From Acanthosepion pharaonis (taxonomy: Eukaryota > Mollusca > Cephalopoda > Sepiida > Sepiidae), in the NCBI GenBank assembly GCA_903632075.3, contig CAHIKZ030005207.1, positions 51,001 through 115,000 on the forward strand: a stretch of DNA of 64,000 nt, given 5' to 3'. The notes under the pieces were generated by a model, which was not told the DNA's origin, made no database searches, and saw only the letters and a program-made list of their open reading frames with translations. Each line of letters begins with the position of its first letter. Positions within the stretch are counted from its first letter, which is position 1. The position numbers were made by a program, and so were the translations under genes. Below are positions 11,035 to 19,989 of this stretch, one piece after another.

Positions 11035-11215
11035 AGATTCCGAACAGTCTGTTTCATGCTGAATGCAATCATCAGGCCAGTTGACTGCATTTAGTCATGA
11101 AACAGAATGTCCCTTCTAGGTGTTGACTTCAATGTCCACCTTCATATTTACATACTCTCTATCCCTGATACTGAGCACTTTAACCCATAAATATAACATA
11201 CTGTAAAACTAAATT
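11035..11215 (-). repeat. Dispersed repeat D, copy 1
   Basis: Minus-strand copy of a unit also found at 21062-21200 and 35395-35515. Shared blocks on the unit strand are 'aatatcagggatag', 'gtaaatataaaa', 'ggacattgaggtt' and 'cagtctgtttcatg'. It ends directly at a (TA)n tract. The minus strand holds CTGATGATTGC...GCATGAAAC (11085-11054), one of the CTGAWGA motifs. Confidence 0.75.
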
Positions 11216-11216
11216 G

Positions 11217-11220
<4 letters not shown>

Positions 11221-11252
<32 letters not shown>
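11221..11252. repeat. (TA)16 microsatellite
   Basis: Uninterrupted TA dinucleotides separating repeat D from the 54-bp palindrome. Confidence 0.95.
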
Positions 11253-11255
<3 letters not shown>

Positions 11256-11377
11256 CAATAAACGTGCAATCAATTTACAAATACATGAATTATTCACACA
11301 AAACTAATGCAAGGTTAATGATTTAGTTTTGTGTGAATAATTCATGTATTTGTAAATTGTTTGCACGTTTATTGTAA
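11253..11377. repeat. 54-bp inverted repeat with 17-nt loop
   Basis: Arm 11253-11306 is the inverse complement of 11324-11377 with a single mismatch. The inner part of the arm, with the loop, returns a third time at 11832-11876 in inverse orientation relative to 11283-11326, just before the next (TA)n tract, so the whole 11253-11876 block looks like one foldback element bounded by microsatellites. Confidence 0.9.
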
Positions 11378-11678
11378 TTTAAATATCTGATCCATGTGCG
11401 TCTTTTGGTTAATAAGTGCGACATTACTGTAATTATTGAACAATATAGTTCATGCCACTTTGACAGTAAAATTTACCAGTAAAATAATTTGTTCATTACC
11501 ATATTTGGTATAAACGCAAACATTTTAAAAAAAGAAATTTAAAATCAAACTCAGCATTGCTTTGGCGCGTTCAAAAACCAATATCTCATTTTCAATAGCA
11601 TTTCGGATACAATACACATATATTTTCGATGTCCTCTTATTACTAAGAGAAAAAACAAGAACAACATCTATTATATAC

Positions 11679-11708
11679 CTGAAGATGTCTGTAGGAACAG
11701 ACGAAAGC
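11679..11708 (+). ncRNA. Hammerhead-like motif CTGAAGAT-stem-GAAAG
   Basis: CTGAAGAT (11679-11686) is followed by a perfect 6-bp stem GTCTGT/ACAGAC with loop AGGA (11687-11702) and then GAAAGC (11703-11708). The CUGANGA...GAAA arrangement is the core pattern of hammerhead ribozymes, which are known from Penelope-like elements; here one extra base sits between the first core and the stem. I did not establish stem III or the cleavage site, so activity is unproven. Confidence 0.4.
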
Positions 11709-11870
11709 TTGTGTAAAAATAACAACTAATACGGCAGAAATTTATATGAACAAGGATCAATTCATTCATAACGGATCTGGAGGTTTTTGTGTACTATTTG
11801 AATTGTTTGCGAGATGGATGTCTCGCCATTTAAATCATTAACCTTTGCATTAGTTTTGTGTGAATAATTC

Positions 11871-11873
<3 letters not shown>

Positions 11874-11905
<32 letters not shown>
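11874..11905. repeat. (TA)n microsatellite
   Basis: TA tract between the two foldback elements. Confidence 0.95.
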
Positions 11906-11907
<2 letters not shown>

Positions 11908-12480
11908 AGAATTAATCACACATAGAATTAATAAGAAGTATCAATGCGATTATTGGCGACATCCGTCACTAGAAAACATAATATATGCATTAAAATCCTG
12001 TTCATCCACTATATTATTGAACTATATACTTAGTTCATGACATAAAAACTGAATACACTTGTAAAAATAGAATACGTGGATTTAACACATCACAAGAAAT
12101 ATTTAAATAAAAATTCTCTTAAAATTTTGAAAAACTTAGCGTTGCGTCCTTGCACGTTCGAGATCTTACAACTGTCAATAATAGCAGATATTCAAAAAAC
12201 ATCTTTCGGTCGACATACAGATATATCGTCTCAAGTTTTTTGATTTTATAAGAAAAAATAAACACATGCCTGATGATGGATGGTAGACCCTCCGTAAGTA
12301 CTAGCATTTTAACATCGAATAAACTGAAAAACTACAGACAACAAGTTTTTCTTCAAGGATCAAAAGTCGCACTATGGATGAACAGGATTTTTAATGCATA
12401 TATTATGTTTTCTAGTGACGGATGTCATAATAATCGCATTGATACTTCTTATTAATTCTATGTGTGATTAATTCTTGTAT
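11903..12480. mobile_element. Foldback element with ~107-bp terminal inverted repeats
   Basis: Left arm 11903-12008 and right arm 12373-12480 are inverse complements with about five differences, enclosing ~365 bp. (TA)n tracts lie outside both ends. The core carries 'ttaacacatcacaagaaata' (12079), 'attttgaaaaact' (12122) and the CTGATGAT motif at 12270. A second, diverged copy of core plus right arm is at 16857-17460. No transposase is present. The 61-62 aa frames inside show nothing recognisable. Confidence 0.8.
12270..12297 (+). ncRNA. Hammerhead-like motif, decayed
   Basis: CTGATGAT (12270-12277) precedes GGATGG-TAGA-CCCTCC (12278-12293), a stem with five of six pairs, then GTAAG where GAAAG would be expected. 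Same layout as 11679-11708 with an unrelated stem sequence, so the pattern and not the sequence is what is shared. Confidence 0.3.
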
Positions 12481-12502
12481 GTAAATCATATGCTGCCTAA
12501 TG

Positions 12503-12506
<4 letters not shown>

Positions 12507-12569
<63 letters not shown>
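12507..12569. repeat. (TA)n microsatellite, 63 bp
   Basis: Long uninterrupted TA tract. Confidence 0.95.
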
Positions 12570-12572
<3 letters not shown>

Positions 12573-12616
12573 AAATAATATACACGTTTCTCTTGTTGGA
12601 ACAACTATAACCTCTT

Positions 12617-12619
<3 letters not shown>

Positions 12620-12666
<47 letters not shown>
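12620..12666. repeat. (TA)n microsatellite, 47 bp
   Basis: TA tract that abuts the structured unit starting at 12667. Confidence 0.95.
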
Positions 12667-12671
<5 letters not shown>

Positions 12672-13035
12672 AATCTCCCATTGAGTTCGACGTATGAGGT
12701 TCTGACGACCACAAACTAATTATCTGCTTGCCTATGGATGGGCATAACTTTTGAGACCGGCTTGAGAATTGCACAAAAGACCACAAACAGTATAGGAGAA
12801 TGAAAATGAGAAACGTTTGTCTGTTGCCAAACGTTCATTGCTGTCAAACTCTCTGCTTCGGCAGAGAGGAACTGGTATGAAGCTTTGCCATAGGGCAAAG
12901 TTTCATCCTGGGAGATAGACAGGCCCTGAACCCAGTTATATGGGTTCAAAGGGAATATTTTTGGCCGAGCCTATGGGCTCAGAGAACCCACACTGAACCG
13001 GTCTTGTGCCACATACATCCCTCATGGGGGGGACG
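12667..13035. ncRNA. Candidate structured element with five consecutive hairpins
   Basis: Within 169 nt there are five stems: 12812-12835 (8 bp, perfect), 12849-12868 (8 bp, perfect, TTCG tetraloop), 12877-12906 (13 bp with one G-T pair, loop ATAG), 12927-12948 (8 bp, perfect) and 12967-12980 (5 bp, loop TATG). The segment is far more GC-rich than its surroundings. Its (TA)n-proximal end, 12667-12699, is the inverse complement of 59661-59692, which also abuts (TA)n. The 77-aa minus-strand frame across it (12716-12949) is closed by every stem arm and shows no domain. I cannot name it; it may be a structured non-coding repeat transcribed from either strand. Confidence 0.5.
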
Positions 13036-13352
13036 TTAAATATTAACAGTACAGGAAAATGTATTGTATCCAAATGCATCAAGAACACTGTTAGATGTCA
13101 TATTTTGCTTTCTTGTTTCATATAGTCGACCGATGGTTACTTCTCAGTGCAGCTATATCAATGTTGCACTTCTTTAGCTCCAATGCAACCAGAGATGTTT
13201 TTCTTTTGGGTGCTGAGTTGTTGTCTTGGAGAGTTCGTACATTTCAAGTGCCAAGATGAAGTTGATGCTGTTTCGTAGAGTTATTCACAGTAGCCAGATA
13301 TGTGTAGAAGTAATTAGATGTAGTTGTCAGAAAACCAATACAATGATTTGTT
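13036..13352. other. Unassigned sequence beside the gypsy LTR
   Basis: About 300 bp of moderate GC with no frame or repeat that I recognise. It may belong to the gypsy 3' LTR or to flanking DNA. Confidence 0.4.
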
Positions 13353-13642
13353 TCAAGAGGTGAAGGCTTGTGTTAGACTATCCACACATTTTGGATCTGT
13401 CAAAAAAAAAGTAACGACACAAAAGATTTGCCACGGAAACTCTGAATGATAATCCTCATGTGTTATTATTGCAGAGTTTAACCTCTCCAGATCACAGTCA
13501 ATATCAGCCAGTGTTGGATATATATATAAATATTTTGATAGGTATGTAGTCTTGTCAAGAGAAGATAACTCTCCCATAGGTATGGCGATACTGCCTTTTT
13601 TACACTACCTAATTTACATATCACTACACCTCCCTGAACCTA
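13353..13642 (-). repeat. Putative 3' LTR of the Ty3/gypsy element
   Basis: On the minus strand, a purine run ending in agggagg (13650-13640 area) is followed by TGTAGTGATATG, the expected polypurine tract plus LTR start (TG), just downstream of the integrase frame. The block around 'gagaagataactctcc' and 'tatggcgatac' (13561-13600) recurs at 17203-17240, on the upstream side of the element, and more weakly at 17535-17600, where a 5' LTR should be. The LTR end near 13350 is not defined. Confidence 0.5.
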
Positions 13643-14260
13643 AGAGTCTTTATACCCTTAGTTAACCTTTGACTGGAGAGAATGTTTTTAATCCCATTTT
13701 TATGATTTGAACCATTCTCTCTGCAATTCCATTTGACTGTTGGTGGTAAGGTGGTGTTTTGTACGGCATGCAGCCAATATGTTTTAACCACGCACATAAA
13801 CCTTCTTCACAAAACTCAGGTGCATTGTCAGAGACCAAGATTTTTGGAACTCCATTTCTCAAAAACACTATCCTCTACAAACCACTTCACAGTAATGGCT
13901 TTTCTATCTGTGACTTTAATAACTTCAGGCCAAGCTGAATACAAGTCAACTAATATCAGAAATAGTCCTGTACCTCTAATGTAGGCATGATCCATATGTA
14001 CTCATATCCAAGAATGAATTTTAGTTTAGGTAAATTTCTTTATCTCTGCACACTTTGGATATTTTTAACATACTCTACCACGTATATCTGGCCAACAGGG
14101 TTGCAACTTTAGCCTCATTTGTGCAGTCAATAAACCTCCATGCATATCATCATGCACAGATTTAATTACTTCTTTTCTCAGAAACTGCAGATGTACTATG
14201 ATATCCCCATTATATATAATTCCTTTTCCTATTGTTAATTTGCATTTCACTCTTTATAAG
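13643..14260 (-). pseudogene. Ty3/gypsy integrase, decayed
   Basis: The minus-strand frame 14250-14065 has the HHCC zinc-binding region (HDDMHGG, then a C-containing end 'QPCWPDIRGRVC'). The core follows: LVDLYSAWPEV (about 13965-13930) supplies the first acidic residue, and the frame 13868-13662 has the second D in VSDNAPEF and the E in GIAERM, spaced exactly D-x35-E as in retroviral-type integrases. YHQQSNG before the E is the usual family wording. A frameshift near 13868 separates the two parts of the core and the TGA/TAA codons between the zinc region and core make the enzyme non-functional. It would have inserted the element cDNA into the host chromosome. Confidence 0.85.
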
Positions 14261-14279
14261 CCTCTTGGCCATAGAACAA

Positions 14280-14684
14280 TTACTCTATGTATTTCTCTTT
14301 ATTCTATTCAACACTGGATCCTGCCTAGTTTCCAACCTAAGCCAATTTAAGAGTAATATGTTCGTTTCTATCCAGTGCCAAAACCTATCCTCACAATTTT
14401 CACTTACTTCAACATTTTTACTCTCAAAATTTAACCAAGATAATGCATCCACATGCAGAATAGTATTTCCTTTAATATATACAATGTCAAAGTTGAATGC
14501 CATAAGCTTAATTGCCCAGCTTAATATCCTGGCAGATGTGGCCTTTGGCAACTCTCTTTTGGGGTTGAATATTTGAATATAAATTCCAAAGGCTTATGAT
14601 CAGATTTTAAAAGAAATTTCCTTCCCAGAAGAAAATTTCTAGCTCTTTCCATGCTCCATGCAATTGCCAATGCCTCCTTCTCAA
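14280..14684 (-). pseudogene. Ty3/gypsy RNase H, C-terminal part
   Basis: Minus-strand reading from 14684 gives IEKEALAIAWSMERARNFLL, then LKSDHKPLEFIF, KATSARILSWAIKLMAFNFD and VDALSWLNF. SDHKPL and HVDALS(R) are RNase H and RT-connection wordings of Ty3/gypsy polyproteins. The N-terminal part (SQEDHPVMYL, SVEANYLN) lies on the far side of the Helitron at 15454-15600; joining the two across the Helitron gives a continuous frame. The enzyme degrades the RNA strand during reverse transcription. A small insertion after FIF (about 14573) shifts the frame. Confidence 0.85.
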
Positions 14685-15453
14685 TCTCTATTTATAAAAG
14701 ACAGGATGTGTGTGCATGTGTAACGAATGCACGGCCACAATTTTCAACGGATTTGCACCAAAATTTACATGCACATGCTCCAAGTTAGTGGGAAGGCCAG
14801 GACCAACTTTGCATTTCCCAACCCCCATCAGTAGTGGAAATAATCAATTTTTTCATGCTTCTATGGCAGTTTTCATGTAGTCTGCGAACATTTTCTATTG
14901 GCCAGAGTGAGAACCAATAGCTGGCTGCCATGAATAGGCAGGAAGATTCTATTGGCCAGCATGAGAGCCAACAGCTGACTGACATGAATGTTAACTAGCA
15001 TGCTAGCATACAAAAAAAAAATCGATAGCTGCATTCGTCACAAGTGGGAAAAATTTAAATATGCATGGCACATTACTCCAATTGGCTCATTCGCTTGCTT
15101 AAACTCAACATTGATTCTGATTCCACAAAACTGGGTTGGGTGTGAAAAAGTATTTGTTGTTAACATTCTTTTTTCATTCGGTTTTTCCAGTTACGAGTCC
15201 TTTTTTAAAGCTGATCGTTTTGTGTTCATTTTGTTTAGTTCTTTTTTCGTAACAGATTTAATGTTTAGTATAGAGCTTAGAGAAAATTCGCAGTGTGAGA
15301 TAGGCAAGAAGTAAGGTATGTAGCAACATCAGCATGGCAAAGGGCACTCCTTTAAAGGCAAAGAAGGGCAAAAATATTTTAAGTGATAGCGGTTGCCGTA
15401 TGAGTTGTACGATTTTTGAATCAAGCACGGGCAATGCCAGGCCATACTGCTAG
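14685..15453 (+). mobile_element. Non-autonomous Helitron nested in gypsy RNase H
   Basis: The element starts with TC at 14685 after an A and ends with CTAG at 15450-15453 before a T. Near its end 'gggcaatgcc' is a decayed form of the GC hairpin seen at 784-801. Deleting 14685-15453 leaves caa/tattcaa, which reads YLNIEKEALAI on the minus strand, the normal RNase H wording, with no target duplication; this is direct evidence for the exact boundaries. The 5' part has a GT-rich stretch (14707-14722) as in the 773-2642 element. It contains an internal ~90-bp duplication (ttctattggccag at 14892 and 14947). The 108-aa frame at 14988-15314 has no domain; no Rep/helicase. Confidence 0.9.
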
Positions 15454-15600
15454 TATTCAAATAATTTGCCTCCACCGATGTTAGTTTTCTCAATAAGTAC
15501 ATTACAGGGTGATCCTCCTGTGACAATATTGCATATATATATATATATATATATATATTTTCACTGGCATTCATAATTAATGTCAATTCATTTGCTGTGT
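15454..15600 (-). pseudogene. Ty3/gypsy RNase H, N-terminal part
   Basis: Minus-strand reading gives LSQEDHPVMYLLRKLTSVEA and then NYLN up to the Helitron boundary at 15454. A (TA)n tract at 15533-15557 has replaced or expanded sequence just upstream. The rest of the domain is at 14280-14684. Confidence 0.8.
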
Positions 15601-16420
15601 TAAAGATTTTAACAACTGGCTTGTTTATAAGTGCCTTTTATTAATTTCTCAGAAGCAATCTCCTGTCTTTTTGTCTATTGAAACTTGGTATTCTTCTTCC
15701 TTATTTCAGTAAATGGTTCCACAAGGTCACTATATCATCGTAAATATCTGTTATAGAAATTGGTTAACCCTAAAAAGGACTAACTCTTTTTTTAGTTCTG
15801 GGTGCAGCTATATCTGATATCTAATTAATGAGTTTATCATCTGGCAATATACCATCTTTGCATATTTGATATCCTAGGTATGAAATTTTTCACAATCAAA
15901 CATTCATTTATTGTGATTGTCATACCTGTGCTATTTAATTTTCACAAAACTTGCTCCATTTTACTTTTGAGCACTTCTTTACTGTTTGCACCAATGCCAA
16001 TGTCGTTCTGATATACAATTATATTTTTAATCACCTCTAAAACTTTTTGGAGATGTGACTTGACATTTTTACTCTAAACATCAGACAAGTCCATTTTAGT
16101 AATCCACTAAGGGTGCACATTTTGGTGACTTCTTTAAACTTGCTATCAATCTTTATCTAATTATATGCTGACTTAAGGTCAACTTTAATTTCATACCAGC
16201 AAACTCATAGCACGCCATTTCAACGAACAGAATGATTTGTGCCCACTTATAATCACCACAAATTCTTAAATGGGTGAAGCCAATGGTGAAAATTACTACC
16301 ACTCTGGCTGACTATTTCTAATATTTCTTGTTCCACCATTTTGTTCAGCTTGGCAATCACCAAGGGTAGCATGTGAACAGGAACTTTTCAAGCTTGAAAA
16401 TACATGGTTTGGTTGCTTTC
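15601..16420 (-). pseudogene. Ty3/gypsy reverse transcriptase, decayed
   Basis: On the minus strand, in order: VIAKLNKMVEQEILEIVSQS (about 16365-16300), CGDYK (about 16262), the catalytic box read as VYQNDIGIG (16018-15992) where YxDD would be expected (one catalytic D is N), then LGYQICKDGILPDDKL and ISDIAAPRTKKEL (about 15880-15770), the thumb wording of gypsy RTs. Several stops and frameshifts. The enzyme copied element RNA into DNA; this copy is dead. Confidence 0.8.
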
Positions 16421-16856
16421 TTTAAACTGGATACTCACATTGTATCCCCTTAATAATTCAATATCTAGTTCTATAGATTTCATGGAATTCATCAGCTTCA
16501 AGGAATTCACTCTGATATGTCAACTCCTAAAAGATTGTGGCTTTTGACGTTTTCCACCACTCTGATGGGTATTATCTCAAATCTGTTTTTTGTCTCAAAT
16601 GTGCCTTCAAAATATCCTAAAATTTTGATGATTGACCCATTTCAACTGGAGATTACTTTTCTTTAACCTCGGTCTGCCCATTTTCCCCCCCAAATTCCAC
16701 AGTATCAATGTAACATCACTTCCTGCATGAATAAAGTTTCTGTTCAACTTCTCCATTTCCAAACTTTTATCCTGCTCTTTTATCTCAAATACTTCTGTAC
16801 TTTCAATCAGAGGATCTATATTTTCCACTTTTTCCACTTATTTTGTCCTTTCATGT
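16421..16856 (-). pseudogene. Ty3/gypsy protease region, decayed
   Basis: The minus-strand frame 16837-16607 contains IHAGSDVTLI, matching the retroviral-type aspartic protease active site (D-T/S-G) with the catalytic D-T replaced by H-A. It is followed by the flap region and, in another frame, by NLLGVDI (about 16540-16520), the usual second landmark of the domain, and then IELDIELL...YNVSIQFKESNQ leading into the RT. The gypsy match stops abruptly at 16857, where a copy of the 11903-12480 foldback core begins; gag was not found. Confidence 0.7.
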
Positions 16857-17470
16857 TTTTAACACATCACAAGAAATATTTCAGAGGCATTAAAAATCAA
16901 AAATTCTGCTTCCAAATTCATATTAAAATTTTGAAAAACTTGTGTGAGATTATCGTTGCATAGCTTGTTTTTGACATTTGTTCCGAGATCTTTCAAAAAT
17001 CACAAACCGTCAATAAAGTAGCAGATATTCAAACCAATCTTTTTTGGTTGTTTTGGTGATTGACATATGATGGGATTTTTTTATATCGTCTCAATCATTT
17101 TCTCCTCCACTAGATTTTTCACTTTTTTTTTATCACTGACAGAAAAAACACATTCTCCATTGTGGTTGATGATGAATAGAAGACTATTCAGTCATCAAGA
17201 GAAGATAACTCTCCTATAGTTATGGCGATACACATTTTATACAGTACCTTTTAATATCAATAAATGAAAAACAATTTATATTACAACAAAATTCATACAA
17301 AAACATTACAAAAGTTAATGATATAAAAGTTTATAACTAAATTTTAAAGATGCATTAACCTACCAATCACTAATTATAAAAACTACTAGGTCTTACTTAA
17401 ATACTATGGATGAACAGGTTTTTTTTAATGAGACAAAAAAATATATTATGTTTGATCCATTATCAATAAC
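16857..17470 (+). repeat. Diverged second copy of the 12.0-12.4 kb foldback core
   Basis: Shared blocks in order: 'ttaacacatcacaagaaata' (16859), 'aaaattttgaaaaactt' (16924), 'gagatctt' and 'gtcaataa' (16985-17020), 'agcagatattcaaa' (17020), 'atatcgtctcaa' (17082) and 'ctatggatgaacagg' (17404), matching 12079-12390. Between the matches are extra pieces, including LTR-like 'gagaagataactctcc' (17203-17218). The segment joins the gypsy protease at 16856, so it inserted into or recombined with the gypsy 5' part. Confidence 0.65.
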
Positions 17471-17529
17471 ACACTTAAAAAAAAAAATATTTTCCTCGAT
17501 TGTGGTTAGTAATCAATCAATGATGGATG

Positions 17530-17605
17530 TGATGATAGATATTCTGACTGATGTAGTCTCATCAAAGAAATAATCTTAGGTATTGAAACTGCTTTTTACT
17601 TCTTG
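17530..17605 (-). repeat. Weak second LTR-like fragment
   Basis: The order 'gatgtagtctcatcaaagaa', 'ataatctta', 'ggtattgaaactgc' parallels 13535-13600 (tagtcttgtcaagagaag / ggtatggcgatactgc) at reduced identity. Confidence 0.4.
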
Positions 17606-18664
17606 ATATATTCTTTGATAGATTTTTTTGATTATTTCAATATATTTACTTGCATATATAAGATGTAAATCATATGCTGTTTCATCAGAGAATGAAATAT
17701 AGAAAAAAAAAGAAATTAATTTTTTTATATATATATTTATATATATATACATACACACACACACTAATTTACTTTTGTATGAATGATTCATTGTAATATA
17801 TATAATTTTCCTTATATACCTATACACACATACAATGCAATATTACTGTTTACTCGATAAATTAATTTGATGTAAAATGATGTATATATAATATCAGGCA
17901 CTATGAGATAAGATGTTTTTGAATACTATTATTTGTTATTCCTTAAGTTTTTCAAATTTTTATTTTTTTTATTTTTACGTGTTAAACCGTATTTATTTTT
18001 TTATTATATTTCTAATCTAATAGGTAATTTTATAGCGATGGTTTTTAATAAAAAAAACAAAATATGATTTAGAGAAATAATCAAACATAGAACCGATATA
18101 TTGTTTACTTTTTGAATTCAAATTCAAATAATTTTGTTACTTGTTGTTTTTTTATTTATTAAAATGCTTACTTACGAATTTTAATTTTCAACTTTCAAAC
18201 TTATGTTGAATTTAAATGATATTAATTATTTAAATAAAAATAGTTACGTTTTTAAATAGCCAAGTTTGTATACCCAAGCAAAAAACTATTTGAATCATCT
18301 ACAAAGAATTTTAACATCAAATAAAGATGATGGTCAGAATCCACACCTGAAGATTGTATTTACTGCATGAAACTGAGTAGTTTTATATATATATATATCA
18401 ATGATGGATATTATGTATATTCAATATTTTTACAATGTTTGATTCCATTATACTTGTTATTCCTTTATTTTTTTGATATTAATTATATAACTAATGTAGC
18501 TAAAAACTCCGATGTTTCAAATTCAAATAAGGATTTTTTTTATTTATTTTTAATTCTTCAACTTTCAAACTTATGAATTTAAATATTAATTATTACATAG
18601 TTAATTTTAAATGTTTGTATTAACCTTTTTTTAGCGATAGATGATGGTCAGAAACTATTTCTGC
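17606..18664. repeat. AT-rich block with a ~150-bp internal duplication
   Basis: 18112-18275 and 18505-18625 share 'caaattcaaataa', 'tcaactttcaaacttatg' and 'aatttaaatattaattatt'-like runs in direct order. The phrase 'gatgatggtcagaa' follows both (18326 and 18643). A CTGAAGAT motif with a partial stem and GAAAC lies at 18357-18374. No gene. Confidence 0.6.
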
Positions 18665-18825
18665 TATATATATATATATATATATATATATCCATTATCT
18701 TTGATATTAAGAGAGAGACTATTTTGTGTATGTATTAACCTTTTTATATATATATATATATATATATATGTGTACTATATATATATATATATATATGTGT
18801 ATAGAGACTATATATACACAGAGTG

Positions 18826-18870
<45 letters not shown>
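18665..18870. repeat. Cluster of (TA)n and (CA)n microsatellites
   Basis: TA tracts at 18665-18692, 18745-18769, 18775-18797 and 18832-18866, the last followed by (AC)n, with short 'agagactatat' linkers repeated between them. Frames rich in Y-I repeats here are artefacts. Confidence 0.95.
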
Positions 18871-18879
<9 letters not shown>

Positions 18880-19107
18880 TAAGTATAGGATTGGTGTATA
18901 TGGAATAAATTATAATAACTAAAAAATACTATTCTTAAAAGAGTGCTCAGTACAGAGCAAATATAATTTACTTGAAAATGTAGAATTTTTTATTCTCCAT
19001 TCAACACTATCACTTGATAAAACATCAGAAGTGCTGAAACAAAATGGCTATTTTTGTAGTGATTTTATAACATACTTATATCATAATTTTCAAATAAATT
19101 ATATGTA

Positions 19108-19155
<48 letters not shown>
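19108..19155. repeat. (TG)n(TA)n microsatellite
   Basis: Compound tract, TG to about 19130 and TA to 19154. Confidence 0.95.
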
Positions 19156-19160
<5 letters not shown>

Positions 19161-19376
19161 GGTAAACACTCTGACAGTATAATGAACTCTTCCTTCTCTC
19201 ATAAATACAAACTGCAAGAGTCAGATACTGGTGGAAGAGTGGGAAGTGATGTGGAGTTGTAGACGCAGTGCTAATCTATTTATTACTAACACTATTTTTT
19301 TGTATATATCTTCAATATACTTTTTCAACCTACCTTCGCCTTCCATGTCTTTTCTTTCTGGCCTCCAAACAGGCCA

Positions 19377-19380
<4 letters not shown>

Positions 19381-19467
<87 letters not shown>

Positions 19468-19470
19468 TAC
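19381..19470. repeat. (TA)33(CA)n microsatellite
   Basis: 66 bp of uninterrupted TA followed by about 22 bp of CA; the longest TA tract in the window. Confidence 0.95.
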
Positions 19471-19989
19471 ATACAGAGACTATATATATATATAAAGATA
19501 GGGAGAGAGAGTCAAACAGTAACTGGAGGTAATATTCTCATTAATATGTCACAAGTTCAAGTTTTGACATGATTTCCTTATGTGTGGATAGAGGAACTGT
19601 CTGTCTGGAAATGGTAGGCAACTCTTCGGAAAGTTTATCTCAAATTCTGAGAACATAAAATCAAATATAACATATAAATTTTATGTTGGGTATTTGAATT
19701 CACACAGCAGATGTAAACATATAAGGATTTAAATAAAGAACAGAAAATGTTGCAAGTCTATTTGTCATCATTTGTACGGCATCAAGATAAGCTTGCAATT
19801 ACGTTCAAGTGGAAACTACTTTTCTGTACAAATCTAGATACTGATTAGGATAAAAACTGCATTACTTTGTTAGTAAAGGCTGCTTATACTGAAGTGTCTC
19901 CCTTAGAGGTAAACAAATTTAGAGATGGGACAATCTTGAAGGAAATTCTTCAGAAGGCAAAACAACTCTACGAAAGGATATATATTTTG

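Noticed and set aside
11679..11708. Complete, active hammerhead ribozyme
   Set aside because: Stem II and both core boxes can be seen, but I could not place stem III and the UH cleavage site, so only a hammerhead-like motif is claimed.
12716..12949. 77-aa protein (MNPYNWVQGLSIS...)
   Set aside because: The frame consists of the arms of successive hairpins and has no domain; RNA or DNA structure explains it better.
13353..13577. 75-aa gene on the minus strand
   Set aside because: Lies in the putative LTR after the integrase; no domain.
19221..19572. Frames with long YI or HT runs
   Set aside because: They run through (TA)n and (CA)n microsatellites.
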